Source of the DNA: Gammaproteobacteria bacterium
Lineage (GTDB): Bacteria > Pseudomonadota > Gammaproteobacteria > JACCYU01
NCBI GenBank assembly: GCA_013696315.1
Contig: JACCYU010000160.1
Coordinates: 1-40,649 of the forward strand
Direction: 5' to 3'
Length of the DNA stretch: 40,649 nucleotides
Position numbers and translations under genes: made by a program. The notes below the pieces were generated by a model. The model made no database searches. It worked only from the letters and a program-made list of their open reading frames with translations, and had not been told where the DNA came from. Position 1 is the first letter of the stretch. Every line of letters starts with the position of its first letter. Shown piece by piece: positions 8,975 to 18,432 of this stretch.

Positions 8975-10417
8975 TTGCCCGAGCACATTCTGTTCTTGAC
9001 CGGCAAGCTCGCCGAGCGGAGCTTGCAGCAGGTGCTCGAGGGTATGCAGCCGACCGAATTCACTTACCACGTGCATCAGATTGGCATCAGCGTGGCTGCG
9101 CTGATGTCTACCGACCTTATCAGTCGCCGTCTCAAGGGAACCTTCGACGTCGATCGTATGGTCCTGCCCGGCCACTGCCGCGGCGACATCGACGCGCTGT
9201 CCCATCAATTCGGCGTGACGGTCGAACGGGGACCCAAGGAACTGAAAGACCTGCCGCAGTACTTCGGACGTGAGGCCGCGCAAGTCGATCTGAGCCGGTT
9301 CGACGTGCGCATCTTCGCCGAGATCGTGGATGCGCCGGATCTGTCGATCGAAAAAATCCTCGAGCGCGCGCAAGAATATCGTCGCGACGGCGCCGACGTG
9401 ATCGATCTGGGCTGTCTGCCCGCCACGCCGTTCCCGCACATGGCGGACGCGGTGCAAGCCTTGAAGCAGGCGGGCTTTCAGGTCAGCGTCGATTCGCTGG
9501 ACGCCGACGATCTGCGGCGCGGCGCAGAGGCGGGCGCGGATTACCTGTTGAGTCTGACCGAACAAAGTCTGGCGCTCGCCGATGAAGTCGACGCCACACC
9601 AGTGCTGATTGCCGCCGAAACAAGCGAACTCGATTCGCTGTTTCGCGCGATCGATACCTTGCTTGCGCGCGACCGGCGCTTCATTGCCGACGCGGTGCTG
9701 GACCCCATCCACGCGGGATTTACCGATTCGCTTCTGCGCTATCACGCCTTGCGGCAGCGTTATCCAGACATCGAAATCATGATGGGCACCGGCAACCTCA
9801 CCGAGCTGACACACGCCGACACCGCCGGCAATACCGCGTTGCTAATGGGGATTATTTCAGAGCTGGCCATCGGTCATATTCTTACCACGGAGGTCAGCCC
9901 GCACTGTCGCACCGTGATACGCGAGTGCGATCGCGCGCGACGCATCATGTATGCTGCGCGCGCGCAGAGCACACCGCCGCGCCTCATCGACGAGGGGCTG
10001 CTGGCACTGCACGAACGCCGCCCATTCCCGTACAATCTCGACGAGGTCAAGGCCACCGCCGCGGCCGTCAAGGACCCCAATTACCGCATCCAGGTCACCG
10101 AGGAAGGCGTGCACATTTACAACCGGGACGGGTTTCATTCAGGCCACGATCGCCAGGATCCCCTCATTTTCTATCCGCATCTGGATGTCGCGGACGACGG
10201 CGGTCATGCGTTTTATCTCGGCATGGAACTGGCGCGCGCGCAGATCGCTTGGCAGCTTGGCAAGCAGTACAGTCAGGACGAGGAACTTAAATGGGGCTTC
10301 GCGGTAGAGCAGCCCGCGGAAGACCTGGAGCAATTCGCGGAAGAAGGGTCCACCCTCAAAGACCGGCGCCAGAAACGCGCCCAGACCAGCAAGAAACGCC
10401 GGCAACATAAGGCATGA
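8975..10417 (+). CDS. Dihydropteroate synthase-like protein (DUF6513), H4MPT biosynthesis
   Basis: Member of the archaeal-type DHPS-like family found in methanogens and in methylotrophs that carry H4MPT. In them it is thought to join p-aminobenzoate-derived and pterin precursors, although the exact reaction is debated. A family-specific N-terminal domain is followed by a TIM-barrel DHPS-like half: RRDGADVIDLGCLPATPF, a strand giving VSVDSLDADD, then FIADAVLDPIHAGF and MMGTGNLTELTHADTAG. The start is a TTG at 8975 preceded by GGAGA five bases away; I found no ATG giving the conserved N-terminus. The 480 residues end in a strongly basic tail. The stop overlaps the next ATG by four bases. Confidence 0.88.
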   Translation: MPEHILFLTGKLAERSLQQVLEGMQPTEFTYHVHQIGISVAALMSTDLISRRLKGTFDVDRMVLPGHCRGDIDALSHQFGVTVERGPKELKDLPQYFGREAAQVDLSRFDVRIFAEIVDAPDLSIEKILERAQEYRRDGADVIDLGCLPATPFPHMADAVQALKQAGFQVSVDSLDADDLRRGAEAGADYLLSLTEQSLALADEVDATPVLIAAETSELDSLFRAIDTLLARDRRFIADAVLDPIHAGFTDSLLRYHALRQRYPDIEIMMGTGNLTELTHADTAGNTALLMGIISELAIGHILTTEVSPHCRTVIRECDRARRIMYAARAQSTPPRLIDEGLLALHERRPFPYNLDEVKATAAAVKDPNYRIQVTEEGVHIYNRDGFHSGHDRQDPLIFYPHLDVADDGGHAFYLGMELARAQIAWQLGKQYSQDEELKWGFAVEQPAEDLEQFAEEGSTLKDRRQKRAQTSKKRRQHKA

Positions 10418-11004
10418 TCCGCGAGTGCATCGTCACCACCCGCTGCGAAGACGGTAACGCACATGTCGCGCCCATGGGCGTGCACGTAAGCGTCGCGCCC
10501 GCAGGCGCGCAAGTAAGCGATAATGCGCTGATGATCGCGCCGTTCAAGCCCTCCGCGACCTTGGAAAATCTGCTGCGCGAGGGCAATGCCTGTATCAACT
10601 ACACAGACGATGTGCGCGTGTTCGCCGGCTGTTTGACCGGGCGACGCGACTGGCCGGTGCGCGCCGCGGATCATATCCAGGGCTTGCGGCTCGCTGATTC
10701 TCTCGCGCACGCCGAGGTCGAAATCGCGCGTATCGACGGAGACGAACTGCGGCCGCGGTTCCACTGCCGGGTGGTATTCGAGGCGACGCACGCGTCGTTT
10801 CGCGGCTACAACCGCGCGCAGGCCGCCGTACTCGAACTGGCGATTCTGGTGAGCCGTCTCGACCGTCTGCCGTTAGATAAAATTGAAAGCGAGATCGAAT
10901 ACTTGAAAATTGCAATCGAGAAAACCGCCGGGCCGCGCGAGCGCCAGGGGTGGGAGTGGCTGATGGCGAGCATTGACGCGCATGACAAGCGCGCTCCGTC
11001 ATGA
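10414..11004 (+). CDS. DUF447 family protein, H4MPT/methanofuran gene cluster
   Basis: Matches the DUF447 family, found in methanogens and in H4MPT-using bacteria next to cofactor genes. The family is predicted to have a flavin-reductase-like split-barrel fold; its reaction is not known to me. The N-terminal IRECIVTTRCEDGNAHVAPM and the motif INYTDDVRVFAGCLTG are characteristic, and a helical C-terminal half contains LEIAILVSRLDRLPLDKI-like sequence (here LELAILVSRLDRL). Length is 196 residues. ATGA overlaps on both sides (10414 and 11001) show translational coupling with the DHPS-like gene and mfnB. Confidence 0.85.
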   Translation: MIRECIVTTRCEDGNAHVAPMGVHVSVAPAGAQVSDNALMIAPFKPSATLENLLREGNACINYTDDVRVFAGCLTGRRDWPVRAADHIQGLRLADSLAHAEVEIARIDGDELRPRFHCRVVFEATHASFRGYNRAQAAVLELAILVSRLDRLPLDKIESEIEYLKIAIEKTAGPRERQGWEWLMASIDAHDKRAPS

Positions 11005-11741
11005 CCCGCCTGCTCGCCAGCGTCACGAATATCGAAGAAGCCGAGCTGGTGATCAGCGCCGGCGCGGATATCGTGGACCTCAAGGATCCGGCGCGCGGCG
11101 CGCTCGGCGCGCTGCCGTTGTCGAGGATTCGAGCAATCGTAAACGCGGTCGCAGGACGGCGTCCCGTTAGCGCCACAATCGGCGATCTGCCGGCCGACCC
11201 CGATGCATTATCGTGGACCGTCAACGACACCGCGGCCACCGGCGTGGATTTCGTCAAGGTCGGCTTGTTCGGCCCGGAATACTTCGACCAATGCCTGCAT
11301 GCGCTAGCGCACAATGCGGCCGCTGGTGTCCCCCTCGTGGCCGTGTTGTTCGCGGACAGGCAACCTTACTCTAATGTCGTGGCTCGCATAGCGGACACGG
11401 GTTTCAAAGGCGTCATGCTCGACACGGCCGATAAAGCCGGCGGCGGCCTGCGCCAGCATCTGTCCCTGGAGGAGTTATCGGCATTTGTGGCCGCGGCCAG
11501 GGCACAAGGTCTGCTGACAGGGCTGGCGGGCAGCCTGCGCATGGCGGACATCGGACCGTTGCTTGCCGCCGACGCCGATTACCTTGGCTTTCGCACCGCG
11601 TTATGCGGCGGTCATGCGCGCACCGCCGCTGTCGATCCCGCGGCGGTGGTCGCCATACGGGCCTGCCTGCGCCGGGCGGAAACCTACGAACCATCGACAT
11701 CGACATGGATTCGCGCGACGATCGACGCATCGGATGCATAG
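11001..11741 (+). CDS. mfnB: (5-formylfuran-3-yl)methyl phosphate synthase MfnB
   Basis: Makes the furan precursor of methanofuran by condensing two molecules of glyceraldehyde 3-phosphate in the cytoplasm. The 246-residue TIM barrel has the family block AGADIVDLKDPARGALGAL with Lys28. VDFVKVGLFG carries Lys86, and GVMLDTADKAGGGL carries a conserved Asp; these match the active-site lysines and acid described for the methanogen enzyme. It is the last gene of a three-gene coupled operon. Together with mfnD, mfnE and mfnF at the other end of the window it supports methanofuran-dependent formyl transfer in this organism. Confidence 0.92.
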   Translation: MTRLLASVTNIEEAELVISAGADIVDLKDPARGALGALPLSRIRAIVNAVAGRRPVSATIGDLPADPDALSWTVNDTAATGVDFVKVGLFGPEYFDQCLHALAHNAAAGVPLVAVLFADRQPYSNVVARIADTGFKGVMLDTADKAGGGLRQHLSLEELSAFVAAARAQGLLTGLAGSLRMADIGPLLAADADYLGFRTALCGGHARTAAVDPAAVVAIRACLRRAETYEPSTSTWIRATIDASDA

Positions 11742-11825
11742 ATCTGGGTTAAGCACGTCCTGGTCCGAGTTTCGCGCACACAAAATGGTGTTCCGGTGGC
11801 GCCGGGACCGAAGGCGGCGAATCAA

Positions 11826-12908
11826 TTAGATATTCAGCGGCACGCCCTGCTCGGTCAGCAATTTCTTGAGTCCGCGCATGACCGGAAAAACTTCTTGGTT
11901 CCAGTCGGCGCCCTGCATGTCGAACGCCTTCTGCTCCTCTTCCACGATCCAGCGGTCTTCCGCGAAAATGCTGTTGGTGAACCAGGTGATGAAGGGCCAC
12001 AACAGAGTGATCAGGCCGGGAATGGCGGGCCGCCTGATCATCATCAGGCCGTAGGTGTGATTGATACGCTGCGCGCGATCCACCGGGATGTATGCATTCC
12101 ATAGATCGAGCGCGGGTTCCTGGCTACCAGCAGTCCAGAACCTTAAGGTCTGATAGGGGTACTCGGTGCGGATGGTCATCAAATCCTTCGGACGCTGCTC
12201 GGTGGGCGCGGGTCGCCTGCCCAGCATGAACTTTTCGCCCAGCGGCTGTCGCCCGCTCGCGCGAGAGAATGTGTAATCGGCCTCTATCCAGTTCTCGCCG
12301 CTGCGCAGTTCCCTGAACATCGTCCTGATGCCGCCCATCAGCCTGCGATGCAGAAACTGATGGTTCATGTCCATCAGGTTCTCGTGCATGAACGAATAGT
12401 GGCAGTTGACCCGCCGATCGAGGTAGCGCGTTTTGTAACGGGGGTCGTCGGCTGACGGCACGTCCGGAAAAGGGACTTCATGCTGCGTGTTCACATCGCC
12501 GGGAAACACGAACACGAGCCCGTACGCCTCCCGGCAAGGGTAGCTGCGCACGCCGTTGGGAAGCGACTTGTCCTTGTTCAGATACGGCACATTGACGCAT
12601 CTGCCGGTGCGATCGTAAGTCCAGCGATGATAGCCGCACTGCAGGCGCTCACCGACCACTACACCCGCGCGTAGCGGCACCTGCCGGTGCGCGCATCGAT
12701 CCTCCAGCGCGAACAAATCGTCGCTCGCGGTTCTCACCAGCACGATGGGCTCGCCCGCGAATGAAACGCCCAGCGGCTTGCCCCGCCTTACGTCTTGTGA
12801 GCGGCTGACCGGGTACCAGTAGTCCGGATGAATCCCGGTCGCTCTCAGGTCCCGCGCGGTATTCGAATAATCCTGTGAGTCAGGCAAAACATCGGTGACG
12901 GCAGACAT
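11826..12908 (-). CDS. Rieske [2Fe-2S] non-haem iron oxygenase, substrate unknown
   Basis: Oxygenase alpha subunit that would insert oxygen using an electron partner not encoded here. The Rieske cluster ligands are Cys72-x-His74 and Cys91-x2-His94 (CAHRQ, CGYHRW). The mononuclear iron site is Asp180, His183 and His187 in HENLMDMNHQFLH. A strongly hydrophobic segment at about 294-315 (AIPGLITLLWPFITWF) suggests a membrane-bound form and a lipid-like substrate; this is inference. The start has GGGAG upstream. It is the last gene of the phosphonate/lipid array, 114 bases after the CDP-alcohol transferase. Hydroxylation of an aminoethylphosphonate lipid or of a polycyclic lipid are both possible, and sterol-modifying Rieske enzymes of methanotrophs are a precedent. 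Confidence 0.85.
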   Translation of the reverse strand: MSAVTDVLPDSQDYSNTARDLRATGIHPDYWYPVSRSQDVRRGKPLGVSFAGEPIVLVRTASDDLFALEDRCAHRQVPLRAGVVVGERLQCGYHRWTYDRTGRCVNVPYLNKDKSLPNGVRSYPCREAYGLVFVFPGDVNTQHEVPFPDVPSADDPRYKTRYLDRRVNCHYSFMHENLMDMNHQFLHRRLMGGIRTMFRELRSGENWIEADYTFSRASGRQPLGEKFMLGRRPAPTEQRPKDLMTIRTEYPYQTLRFWTAGSQEPALDLWNAYIPVDRAQRINHTYGLMMIRRPAIPGLITLLWPFITWFTNSIFAEDRWIVEEEQKAFDMQGADWNQEVFPVMRGLKKLLTEQGVPLNI

Positions 12909-13022
12909 AGATTTCTCCCTTATATCGAGGCGTGCTCAGGACATGACGGCATGATAACGCGAGCCAAATGCGTCGCCAAACGTCGATGCCTAACGGTGCG
13001 ACGGATAAGCCTGAAGCGGGAA

Positions 13023-13628
13023 TTAAGGCAGATCAGTTTTCTCGTCCAGCAGTCCCCGCCAGTGCAATTGGTACGCTGCCCACGCGAACAGGGGCGCTCC
13101 GACCGTGGCCGCCGCCAGCAGCGGCGCCATCCAGTCGAGCAGCGCGGCCGCGGGAATCACGATCATCGCGTCATCGGGATCGAAGCGCGGTAATGCGCGC
13201 AGTTCACCGGCGCGGCGTCCATGCTGCTGCTCGACTCGCGTAACCCACCACAGTATGCAGATGATCGCCGCACCCGCGACGATACCCATGGGTATGGCCG
13301 ACGCACAAAACAGACCATCGCGCAGGCCGATACCGATGCCGACGAAAGCCAGCGCGTTGCACGAGGTATCGGCAATCAGGTCGTACTGGTGACCCCAAGG
13401 GCTGGACTTGCCGCTGGCGCGCGCCAGTTCGCCATCGGCTCGATCCAGCAGCATGGACAGCAGAAACATCGCCGCCGCCCAGTACTGCCAATCCAGCGCG
13501 AACATCGCCGCCGCCGCGAGACCCGACACCAGGCGAGCCGTGGTGATGTGATTGGGCGTCACCGGTGTATCGATCAGCGGTCGTACGCTGGCGCGCACGC
13601 TGCGGTGTAACCAGGTGTCGTGACTCAT
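13023..13628 (-). CDS. CDP-alcohol phosphatidyltransferase family protein
   Basis: Integral membrane enzyme that exchanges CMP between a cytidylylated group and an alcohol. The full family signature DGxxAR(8)GxxxDxxxD is present: Asp65-Gly66, Ala69-Arg70, Gly79, Asp83 and Asp87. Several hydrophobic helices follow. The 201 residues are the normal size. The gene lies two bases after the AEP transaminase stop, in the same operon as AEP synthesis. This suggests it transfers AEP from CMP-AEP to a lipid alcohol such as diacylglycerol, giving a phosphonolipid. The specificity is inferred from context; it could instead use an ordinary CDP-lipid. Confidence 0.88.
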   Translation of the reverse strand: MSHDTWLHRSVRASVRPLIDTPVTPNHITTARLVSGLAAAAMFALDWQYWAAAMFLLSMLLDRADGELARASGKSSPWGHQYDLIADTSCNALAFVGIGIGLRDGLFCASAIPMGIVAGAAIICILWWVTRVEQQHGRRAGELRALPRFDPDDAMIVIPAAALLDWMAPLLAAATVGAPLFAWAAYQLHWRGLLDEKTDLP

Positions 13629-13630
13629 GA

Positions 13631-14701
13631 CTATACTTGCAGGACTGTGTGGAATGCGGCTAGCAGGCGATCGATATCGGCCGTCGTGATCGCGCCCATC
13701 ACGGCCACGCGAAAAATAGTGCTCGCGAACTTGGCCTGTCCCGCGTAAATGATGAAGCCGCGCGTCTTTAAGCCGTCGTGCAAGGTCTCGTAGGTTATGT
13801 CCACGGGCAGCCGGTACGCGCTCAGCACCACCGAGGCCTGACTCTTCGCCACCAGCGGTTCGATACCCAGAGCCGCGAGCCCATGCCTGAGCTTGTCCGC
13901 GAGCGCGCGATAGTGATCATGCCGCGCGGTCCTGCCGCCCTGCGCTTCGAACTCGACGAGCGCCTGCTTCAGCGCGTAGAAAACATGCACCGGCTGGGTG
14001 AACGGCGTGTCACGCCGGTCCTGTTCGCGGCAGTAGTTCGCCAGATCCAGATAAACCGATCGCGCCGTCCCCGCTGACAACTGCTCCCGCCGTGCGATGA
14101 CAAACGATACGCCGGGCGCGCCGTGCAGACATTTATTCGCGGTAGCAGCGCAGGCGGCGATGCCGGGTTGCTCGAAATCGATTGGTTCCGCGCCGAAGCT
14201 GCTCACCGCGTCGACCAGCAGGTGCACACCGCGCGCGCGGCACAACTCACCCAGCGCCGCCAGCTCGTTGAGGCGACCCGTCGTGGTCTCGTGATGCGCT
14301 ACCCCGATGTGACTAAGTTCCGGCTGCGCGTTCAGTAACTCCTCTATGCCTTTGATCTCAAGTTGACTTTCCCAGGGATGCGCAAGCGCGCGGTGTTCGA
14401 TGCCATGCGCGTGGGCGATGGCGGTCATGCGCTCTCCGTAGACGCCGTTTTCAATGACCAGCAGCCTGCCGTCGCGTGGCACCAGGCTGGTCAGCATCGC
14501 TTCCACCGCGGCGGTGCCGGAACCCGCAAGCAGCACGGCCGCCCACGCATCGTCCGAGAGCCCGTAGACGCGCAACAAGCTGTCGCGGATCGATGCCTGC
14601 AAATCGGCGAATTCCGATTCGCGATGGCAGAGATCGGGACCGGACAGCGCCTGACGCACTTCCGGCGAGAGCGTGACGGGTCCGGGATTCAGCAGAATCA
14701 T
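13631..14701 (-). CDS. phnW: 2-aminoethylphosphonate--pyruvate transaminase
   Basis: PLP enzyme interconverting phosphonoacetaldehyde plus alanine and AEP plus pyruvate. The opening LLNPGPVTLSPEVRQAL and the phosphate-binding GSGTAAVEAML are typical, DAVSSFG holds the cofactor aspartate, and the Schiff-base lysine is Lys190 in TANKCLHGAPG. The 356 residues fit the family. PhnW is often catabolic, but here it is coupled by a four-base overlap to phosphonopyruvate decarboxylase, with PEP mutase upstream and no phosphonatase (PhnX), so the biosynthetic direction is more likely. Confidence 0.93.
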   Translation of the reverse strand: MILLNPGPVTLSPEVRQALSGPDLCHRESEFADLQASIRDSLLRVYGLSDDAWAAVLLAGSGTAAVEAMLTSLVPRDGRLLVIENGVYGERMTAIAHAHGIEHRALAHPWESQLEIKGIEELLNAQPELSHIGVAHHETTTGRLNELAALGELCRARGVHLLVDAVSSFGAEPIDFEQPGIAACAATANKCLHGAPGVSFVIARREQLSAGTARSVYLDLANYCREQDRRDTPFTQPVHVFYALKQALVEFEAQGGRTARHDHYRALADKLRHGLAALGIEPLVAKSQASVVLSAYRLPVDITYETLHDGLKTRGFIIYAGQAKFASTIFRVAVMGAITTADIDRLLAAFHTVLQV

Positions 14702-15873
14702 GCCGGCCCGGTTGAGGGCGTCGACGGCGCGCCGATGTGCGCCATAAAGCGTGCGCGCACCTCGGCCGGCGACAAGGTCGGGCGCGGCAGAACTTCAAGT
14801 GTGCCGGTGCGAATCTTGAGGCAACCGAAGCGCGGTCCAATCCTGCCCGTGCCGCCGAGCAGATGATCCAGAATCGAGAGGTTGTCATCCTCAAGCGCGA
14901 TTGGATAACCACACGCACGGGCAATGCCGGCAAACGAAACATTGTTGGATACCGTCGCCTGCGCGCCGGTCGAATCGTGCGCCTCGTTGTCGAGCAGAAT
15001 GTGCACCAGATTGCCGCCGCCGTAGGCGCCCAGGGTCGCGAAATTGCCCATGCGCATCAATGCCGCACCGTCGCCATCGATGACGACCACCCGCAGGTCC
15101 GGGCGCGTCATCGCTAGTCCCAGCCCCAGCGATGACGCGCACCCCATGGAACCGACCATATATAAGTGATTCGGCCGATCGGAGAGCGCGTACAACTCGC
15201 GGCCCGTGTAACCGGTAGTCGCGATAACAACCGTGTTGGGCTGCGCGGTCATCTCGACCACACGTTGCAGAACCTTCGCGCGCGAGAGGCGCGCCGTGAG
15301 CGTATGTGCGCCGCCGATCCTCGCCTTCTGGTCGCGGTCGTAACGCAGCTTGTGCCGCTGCGTCGAGTCGGAGCGCGCCACCGAATCCTTGCGCATGACC
15401 AGCGCGTAGGGGCGCATCATGTCGCTCATGTGCGACTCGGCACGCCGCAAGGTCTCTTCGATGCGGCCAGCGTCGGTCGGGAAGTATTCCCAGGGAATAC
15501 GCATCGCGTCCAGCACACCACCGGTCATCTCGCCCATGAGCTGATGTTGCGGCTCATCGTTAAGCTCCGGATCGCCGCGCAAGGTCACGATCAGCAGCAT
15601 CGGAATGCGAAACGCATGCGCCAGCGACACCAGCGGGTTGACCGCGTTGCCCAGCCCGGAATTCTGCATCATGGCGATCGGGCGCTGCCCACCCAGAAAC
15701 GCGCCCGCGCAAATCGCGACCGCGTCGCCTTCGTTGGCGGATGACACGTAAACCAGATTGTCGTCGGCGATCGCGTAATCGATGAACGGCGTCAGAAACG
15801 AGCACGGCACTCCGGCATAGCGGTGGTAACCGAAGTCGCGTGCGCGCTCGACGAAGTCCCGCGCCTCGATCAT
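14698..15873 (-). CDS. ppd: Phosphonopyruvate decarboxylase
   Basis: Thiamine-diphosphate enzyme that decarboxylates phosphonopyruvate to phosphonoacetaldehyde, the irreversible step that drives C-P bond formation. The N-terminal PYR domain contains the conserved glutamate in SSANEGDA (about residue 48). The C-terminal domain has the ThDP/magnesium motif from GDG at 267 to DNEAHDSTG at 295. The 391 residues match the family. It overlaps pepM by four bases at its start and phnW by four at its end, giving pepM, ppd and phnW as one coupled AEP pathway. Confidence 0.93.
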   Translation of the reverse strand: MIEARDFVERARDFGYHRYAGVPCSFLTPFIDYAIADDNLVYVSSANEGDAVAICAGAFLGGQRPIAMMQNSGLGNAVNPLVSLAHAFRIPMLLIVTLRGDPELNDEPQHQLMGEMTGGVLDAMRIPWEYFPTDAGRIEETLRRAESHMSDMMRPYALVMRKDSVARSDSTQRHKLRYDRDQKARIGGAHTLTARLSRAKVLQRVVEMTAQPNTVVIATTGYTGRELYALSDRPNHLYMVGSMGCASSLGLGLAMTRPDLRVVVIDGDGAALMRMGNFATLGAYGGGNLVHILLDNEAHDSTGAQATVSNNVSFAGIARACGYPIALEDDNLSILDHLLGGTGRIGPRFGCLKIRTGTLEVLPRPTLSPAEVRARFMAHIGAPSTPSTGPA

Positions 15874-17528
15874 GACTCGCGCTCAGGCCCCGCATGCCGC
15901 TGCTGACCATGCGCGAAATCACTGGCGCGGCTCAAATCCTCCATGCGATTCACGTCCAGCCAGTGGCCATGAATGTAGAGCACCTTCACACGTCTACCCG
16001 TCTCGATCAGGCGGTTGAGCAAGTCGGTGACACCGAGGCTGTCGAAGTCCGCACGCTCTCGCAGATCGTCCATTTCTTCGAGCAGCCATTCCCGGCCCGG
16101 TCCCACCACTCTCAGCATGCCGATCCAGCGTCCGGAAGGCTGATCGTCGTCATGGTTCGCGTGGTACGCGACACGCAAGAGATCGACGTCCTCGTGGAAC
16201 AGGGCATGGTCGTCGGGGCGCGAGCACCACGCGAGATCACGATAGTCGCGGCTCGCTTCGCGCGGCAGTACGGAGTCGATCACCACCATGATCTCGCCGC
16301 GCATGTCCAGCAGGTCGGACAGAATGTAACGGCGAAACAGCAGATCGCCATAGGTGATGACGGTGTCCTCCCTGATGGCCTCGCGCGCGCAGGCCAGCGA
16401 AGCAAGCTCGCCGCTGATCATGTAGTCAGGATTGCGTAGCACCTGGACGCCGCTCAGATCGATGGCCTCGGCCTTGTAGCCGGCCACGACCGCCGTGTGA
16501 TGTACCTGCTGGCTCTTGAATTCGTCCACCAGACGCTGCAGGAGCGGCTTGTCGCCGATGGACAGCATGACCTTGGGACAATTCTCGGTGAGCGCCTCCA
16601 GCCCCCGGCCGCGCGTGGCCGCGAGCACCACCGAATGCCGGATCGTGCCGGCGGCGAAATAGCGCTTTTCCGCGCCGGCCAGTTCGTCCGCGCCCTGCAG
16701 GCGGAAAATCTCCCTGACCGGCGCGATGTGATCTTCCACGCTGGCGATCGTCTGTGTGGTCTGAATTTCCTCGGCGACTCTCCGCATGGCCGCCACCGCG
16801 CCACGGAGCATGTGATTTGCCCATATCACCGTGCTGATGCCCGCCATGAGAAACACTTCGGTGGGCGTGCTGTAATATTTGGTCGGGACGATCACGAGCG
16901 GCAGGCGATTTTCCCAGCGCTGCGCGAACGCCAGCACCTCGGTGGCCTGCGACTGCGCGCTGTGTATCAGTATCGCGTCCGCGCCCGCGTCCTGATAGGC
17001 GCGCGCGCGGTGCAGCGCCTCATCCAGCCCCCAGCCGGCGACCAGTGCCTCGATCCGCGCCACCACGCAAAAATCCGGATCGAGCTGGCTGTCCTTGCCG
17101 GCCTTGATCTTGCCGCTGAATTCATCGACATCGCACAGGGGCTGGCGCACGCCCTCGATGAAGCTGTTGGTCTTGGGAAATAATTTGTCTTCAATGCATA
17201 CGCCGGCCACGCCGCGCTGCTCGAGCTTTTTCACCAGCCGCCGCGTGTTGTTGAAATTGCCGTAACCCGTATCACCGTCCAGCAGAATGGGAATCGAGGT
17301 CGCGTCACACATGAATTCCAGCATGTCCACAACCTGCGTCCAGCTCGCCTCGTTGTTGTCACGCACGCCGAACTGCGCGGAGATCGCCAGACCGCTGGCC
17401 CAGATGCCCTTGAATCCCGCTTCCTCGACAATGCGGGCGCTGATACCGTTGTGCGCCTCCATGATGAATTCGAGCTGCGGCGAATTTAACAGCGCGCGGA
17501 GCTGAGCGCTTTTCGAGGGAGTCTGCAT
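15870..17528 (-). CDS. pepM: Phosphoenolpyruvate mutase fused to a nucleotidyltransferase
   Basis: Residues 1 to about 290 form a PEP mutase that makes phosphonopyruvate, the C-P bond-forming step of nearly all phosphonate synthesis. Its diagnostic motif is [11 protein letters not shown] (113-123), preceded by WASGLAIS (43-50) and the metal-binding DGDTGYGNF from 84. Residues from about 295 to 552 resemble an NTP-transferase ([15 protein letters not shown], then [17 protein letters not shown]), plausibly a cytidylyltransferase for AEP. Such fusions are known; the fused domain lacks the most canonical glycine-rich loop, so its activity is less sure. There is no good ribosome-binding site before the ATG at 17528. 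Confidence 0.92.
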   Translation of the reverse strand: MQTPSKSAQLRALLNSPQLEFIMEAHNGISARIVEEAGFKGIWASGLAISAQFGVRDNNEASWTQVVDMLEFMCDATSIPILLDGDTGYGNFNNTRRLVKKLEQRGVAGVCIEDKLFPKTNSFIEGVRQPLCDVDEFSGKIKAGKDSQLDPDFCVVARIEALVAGWGLDEALHRARAYQDAGADAILIHSAQSQATEVLAFAQRWENRLPLVIVPTKYYSTPTEVFLMAGISTVIWANHMLRGAVAAMRRVAEEIQTTQTIASVEDHIAPVREIFRLQGADELAGAEKRYFAAGTIRHSVVLAATRGRGLEALTENCPKVMLSIGDKPLLQRLVDEFKSQQVHHTAVVAGYKAEAIDLSGVQVLRNPDYMISGELASLACAREAIREDTVITYGDLLFRRYILSDLLDMRGEIMVVIDSVLPREASRDYRDLAWCSRPDDHALFHEDVDLLRVAYHANHDDDQPSGRWIGMLRVVGPGREWLLEEMDDLRERADFDSLGVTDLLNRLIETGRRVKVLYIHGHWLDVNRMEDLSRASDFAHGQQRHAGPERES

Positions 17529-17657
17529 TAAGAAGCTAAGTGACTAATCGGAAAAAGGGTCGAACCGTAATGTGCGCAAAAGCGCGGCCAAAGGCAAGTC
17601 TGCCGGCGAACCGTGGTCTTGTGGCCGAATTGGCAACCAAATAAGCGGTCGCGTTCA

Positions 17658-18389
17658 CTACCGGTGCGCGACCAGCCGCGGCACTATTTCGCTGCGCGCA
17701 CGCTCGATATCTTCCGGAAAATCGATCTCCAGCCACGGCAGGCCGGTGATATCCTCGAAGCCGAACTGGTCCGGTTTGGCCAGCAGCACGTCTCGCAGGG
17801 CCTCCTCAAAAGGCGTATCCAAGGCGCCGGCTTCGACATACCGTGCGGTCACGGCTAGCAGCTTTTGCGTTACGGGATTCGACAGGCGGAAAAAACCAAC
17901 CGATTCACCAAGGTAATCGCAAACGACATCGACCTGCTTTCTGAATTCGACCAGACGCCCGTCGCGCACGCAGAGCTTGACCGGTTCGTCGCCGGGCTCC
18001 ATGTCGCGATCCAGTAGAAAGCAGTTGGGATGCGGAGACGACATCAGACGCTCGATCATGCGGTGGTCGTAAAGCACGTCCGCGTCCATCAGCAACACGT
18101 TGTCACCAGCGAAGCACTCGCGCAGGCGCCACAGGGTCACGATGCTGCCTTGGCGGTAGTCCGGATTTTCGATCAATCGCACGGCGTGGCCGCCGTCAAG
18201 TTCCGCGAGCGCTTGCGCAATGTCGGCAGCCTGATGCCCTACCCCGATAGTCAGGTTATCGATACCGCAGTCCCGCAGGATCTCGAGATGCCGCTGCAAC
18301 AGCGTTTTCCCGTCGAATTCGAGCAGGCATTTAGGTGTGTCTAACTCTAGGCGCCGCCCCACGCCGGCAGCCAGCATCACAGCTTTCAT
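17658..18389 (-). CDS. Nucleotidyltransferase, phosphocholine-cytidylyltransferase-like
   Basis: Single-domain NTP-transferase of 243 residues with the classic nucleotide-binding loop LAAGVGRRL (6-14), the following PKCLLEFDGKTLLQ and the metal-binding VLLMDADVLYD. The segment DEPVKLCVRDGRLVEFRKQ is like LicC-type cytidylyltransferases. Chosen start: ATG at 18389, where the conserved N-terminus begins; the frame is open further upstream only as a shadow of the hpnL-like gene. It lies between the hpnL-like gene and pepM, so CMP activation of AEP (as done by PntC-type enzymes) is a reasonable guess. A phosphocholine or sugar-phosphate substrate cannot be excluded. Confidence 0.82.
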   Translation of the reverse strand: MKAVMLAAGVGRRLELDTPKCLLEFDGKTLLQRHLEILRDCGIDNLTIGVGHQAADIAQALAELDGGHAVRLIENPDYRQGSIVTLWRLRECFAGDNVLLMDADVLYDHRMIERLMSSPHPNCFLLDRDMEPGDEPVKLCVRDGRLVEFRKQVDVVCDYLGESVGFFRLSNPVTQKLLAVTARYVEAGALDTPFEEALRDVLLAKPDQFGFEDITGLPWLEIDFPEDIERARSEIVPRLVAHR

Positions 18390-18432
18390 CGGTAGCGGAT
18401 CCGTGCGATTTGATCCATCACGCGTCCGCCGA

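Noticed and set aside
11787-11809. Imperfect stem between convergent mfnB and the Rieske gene
   Set aside because: Needs a G-T pair and a bulge, and has no T-run; not strong enough to call a terminator.
13631-14701. phnW as part of a phosphonate degradation pathway
   Set aside because: No phosphonatase, PhnY/PhnZ or C-P lyase gene is near, and it is coupled to PEP mutase and phosphonopyruvate decarboxylase.
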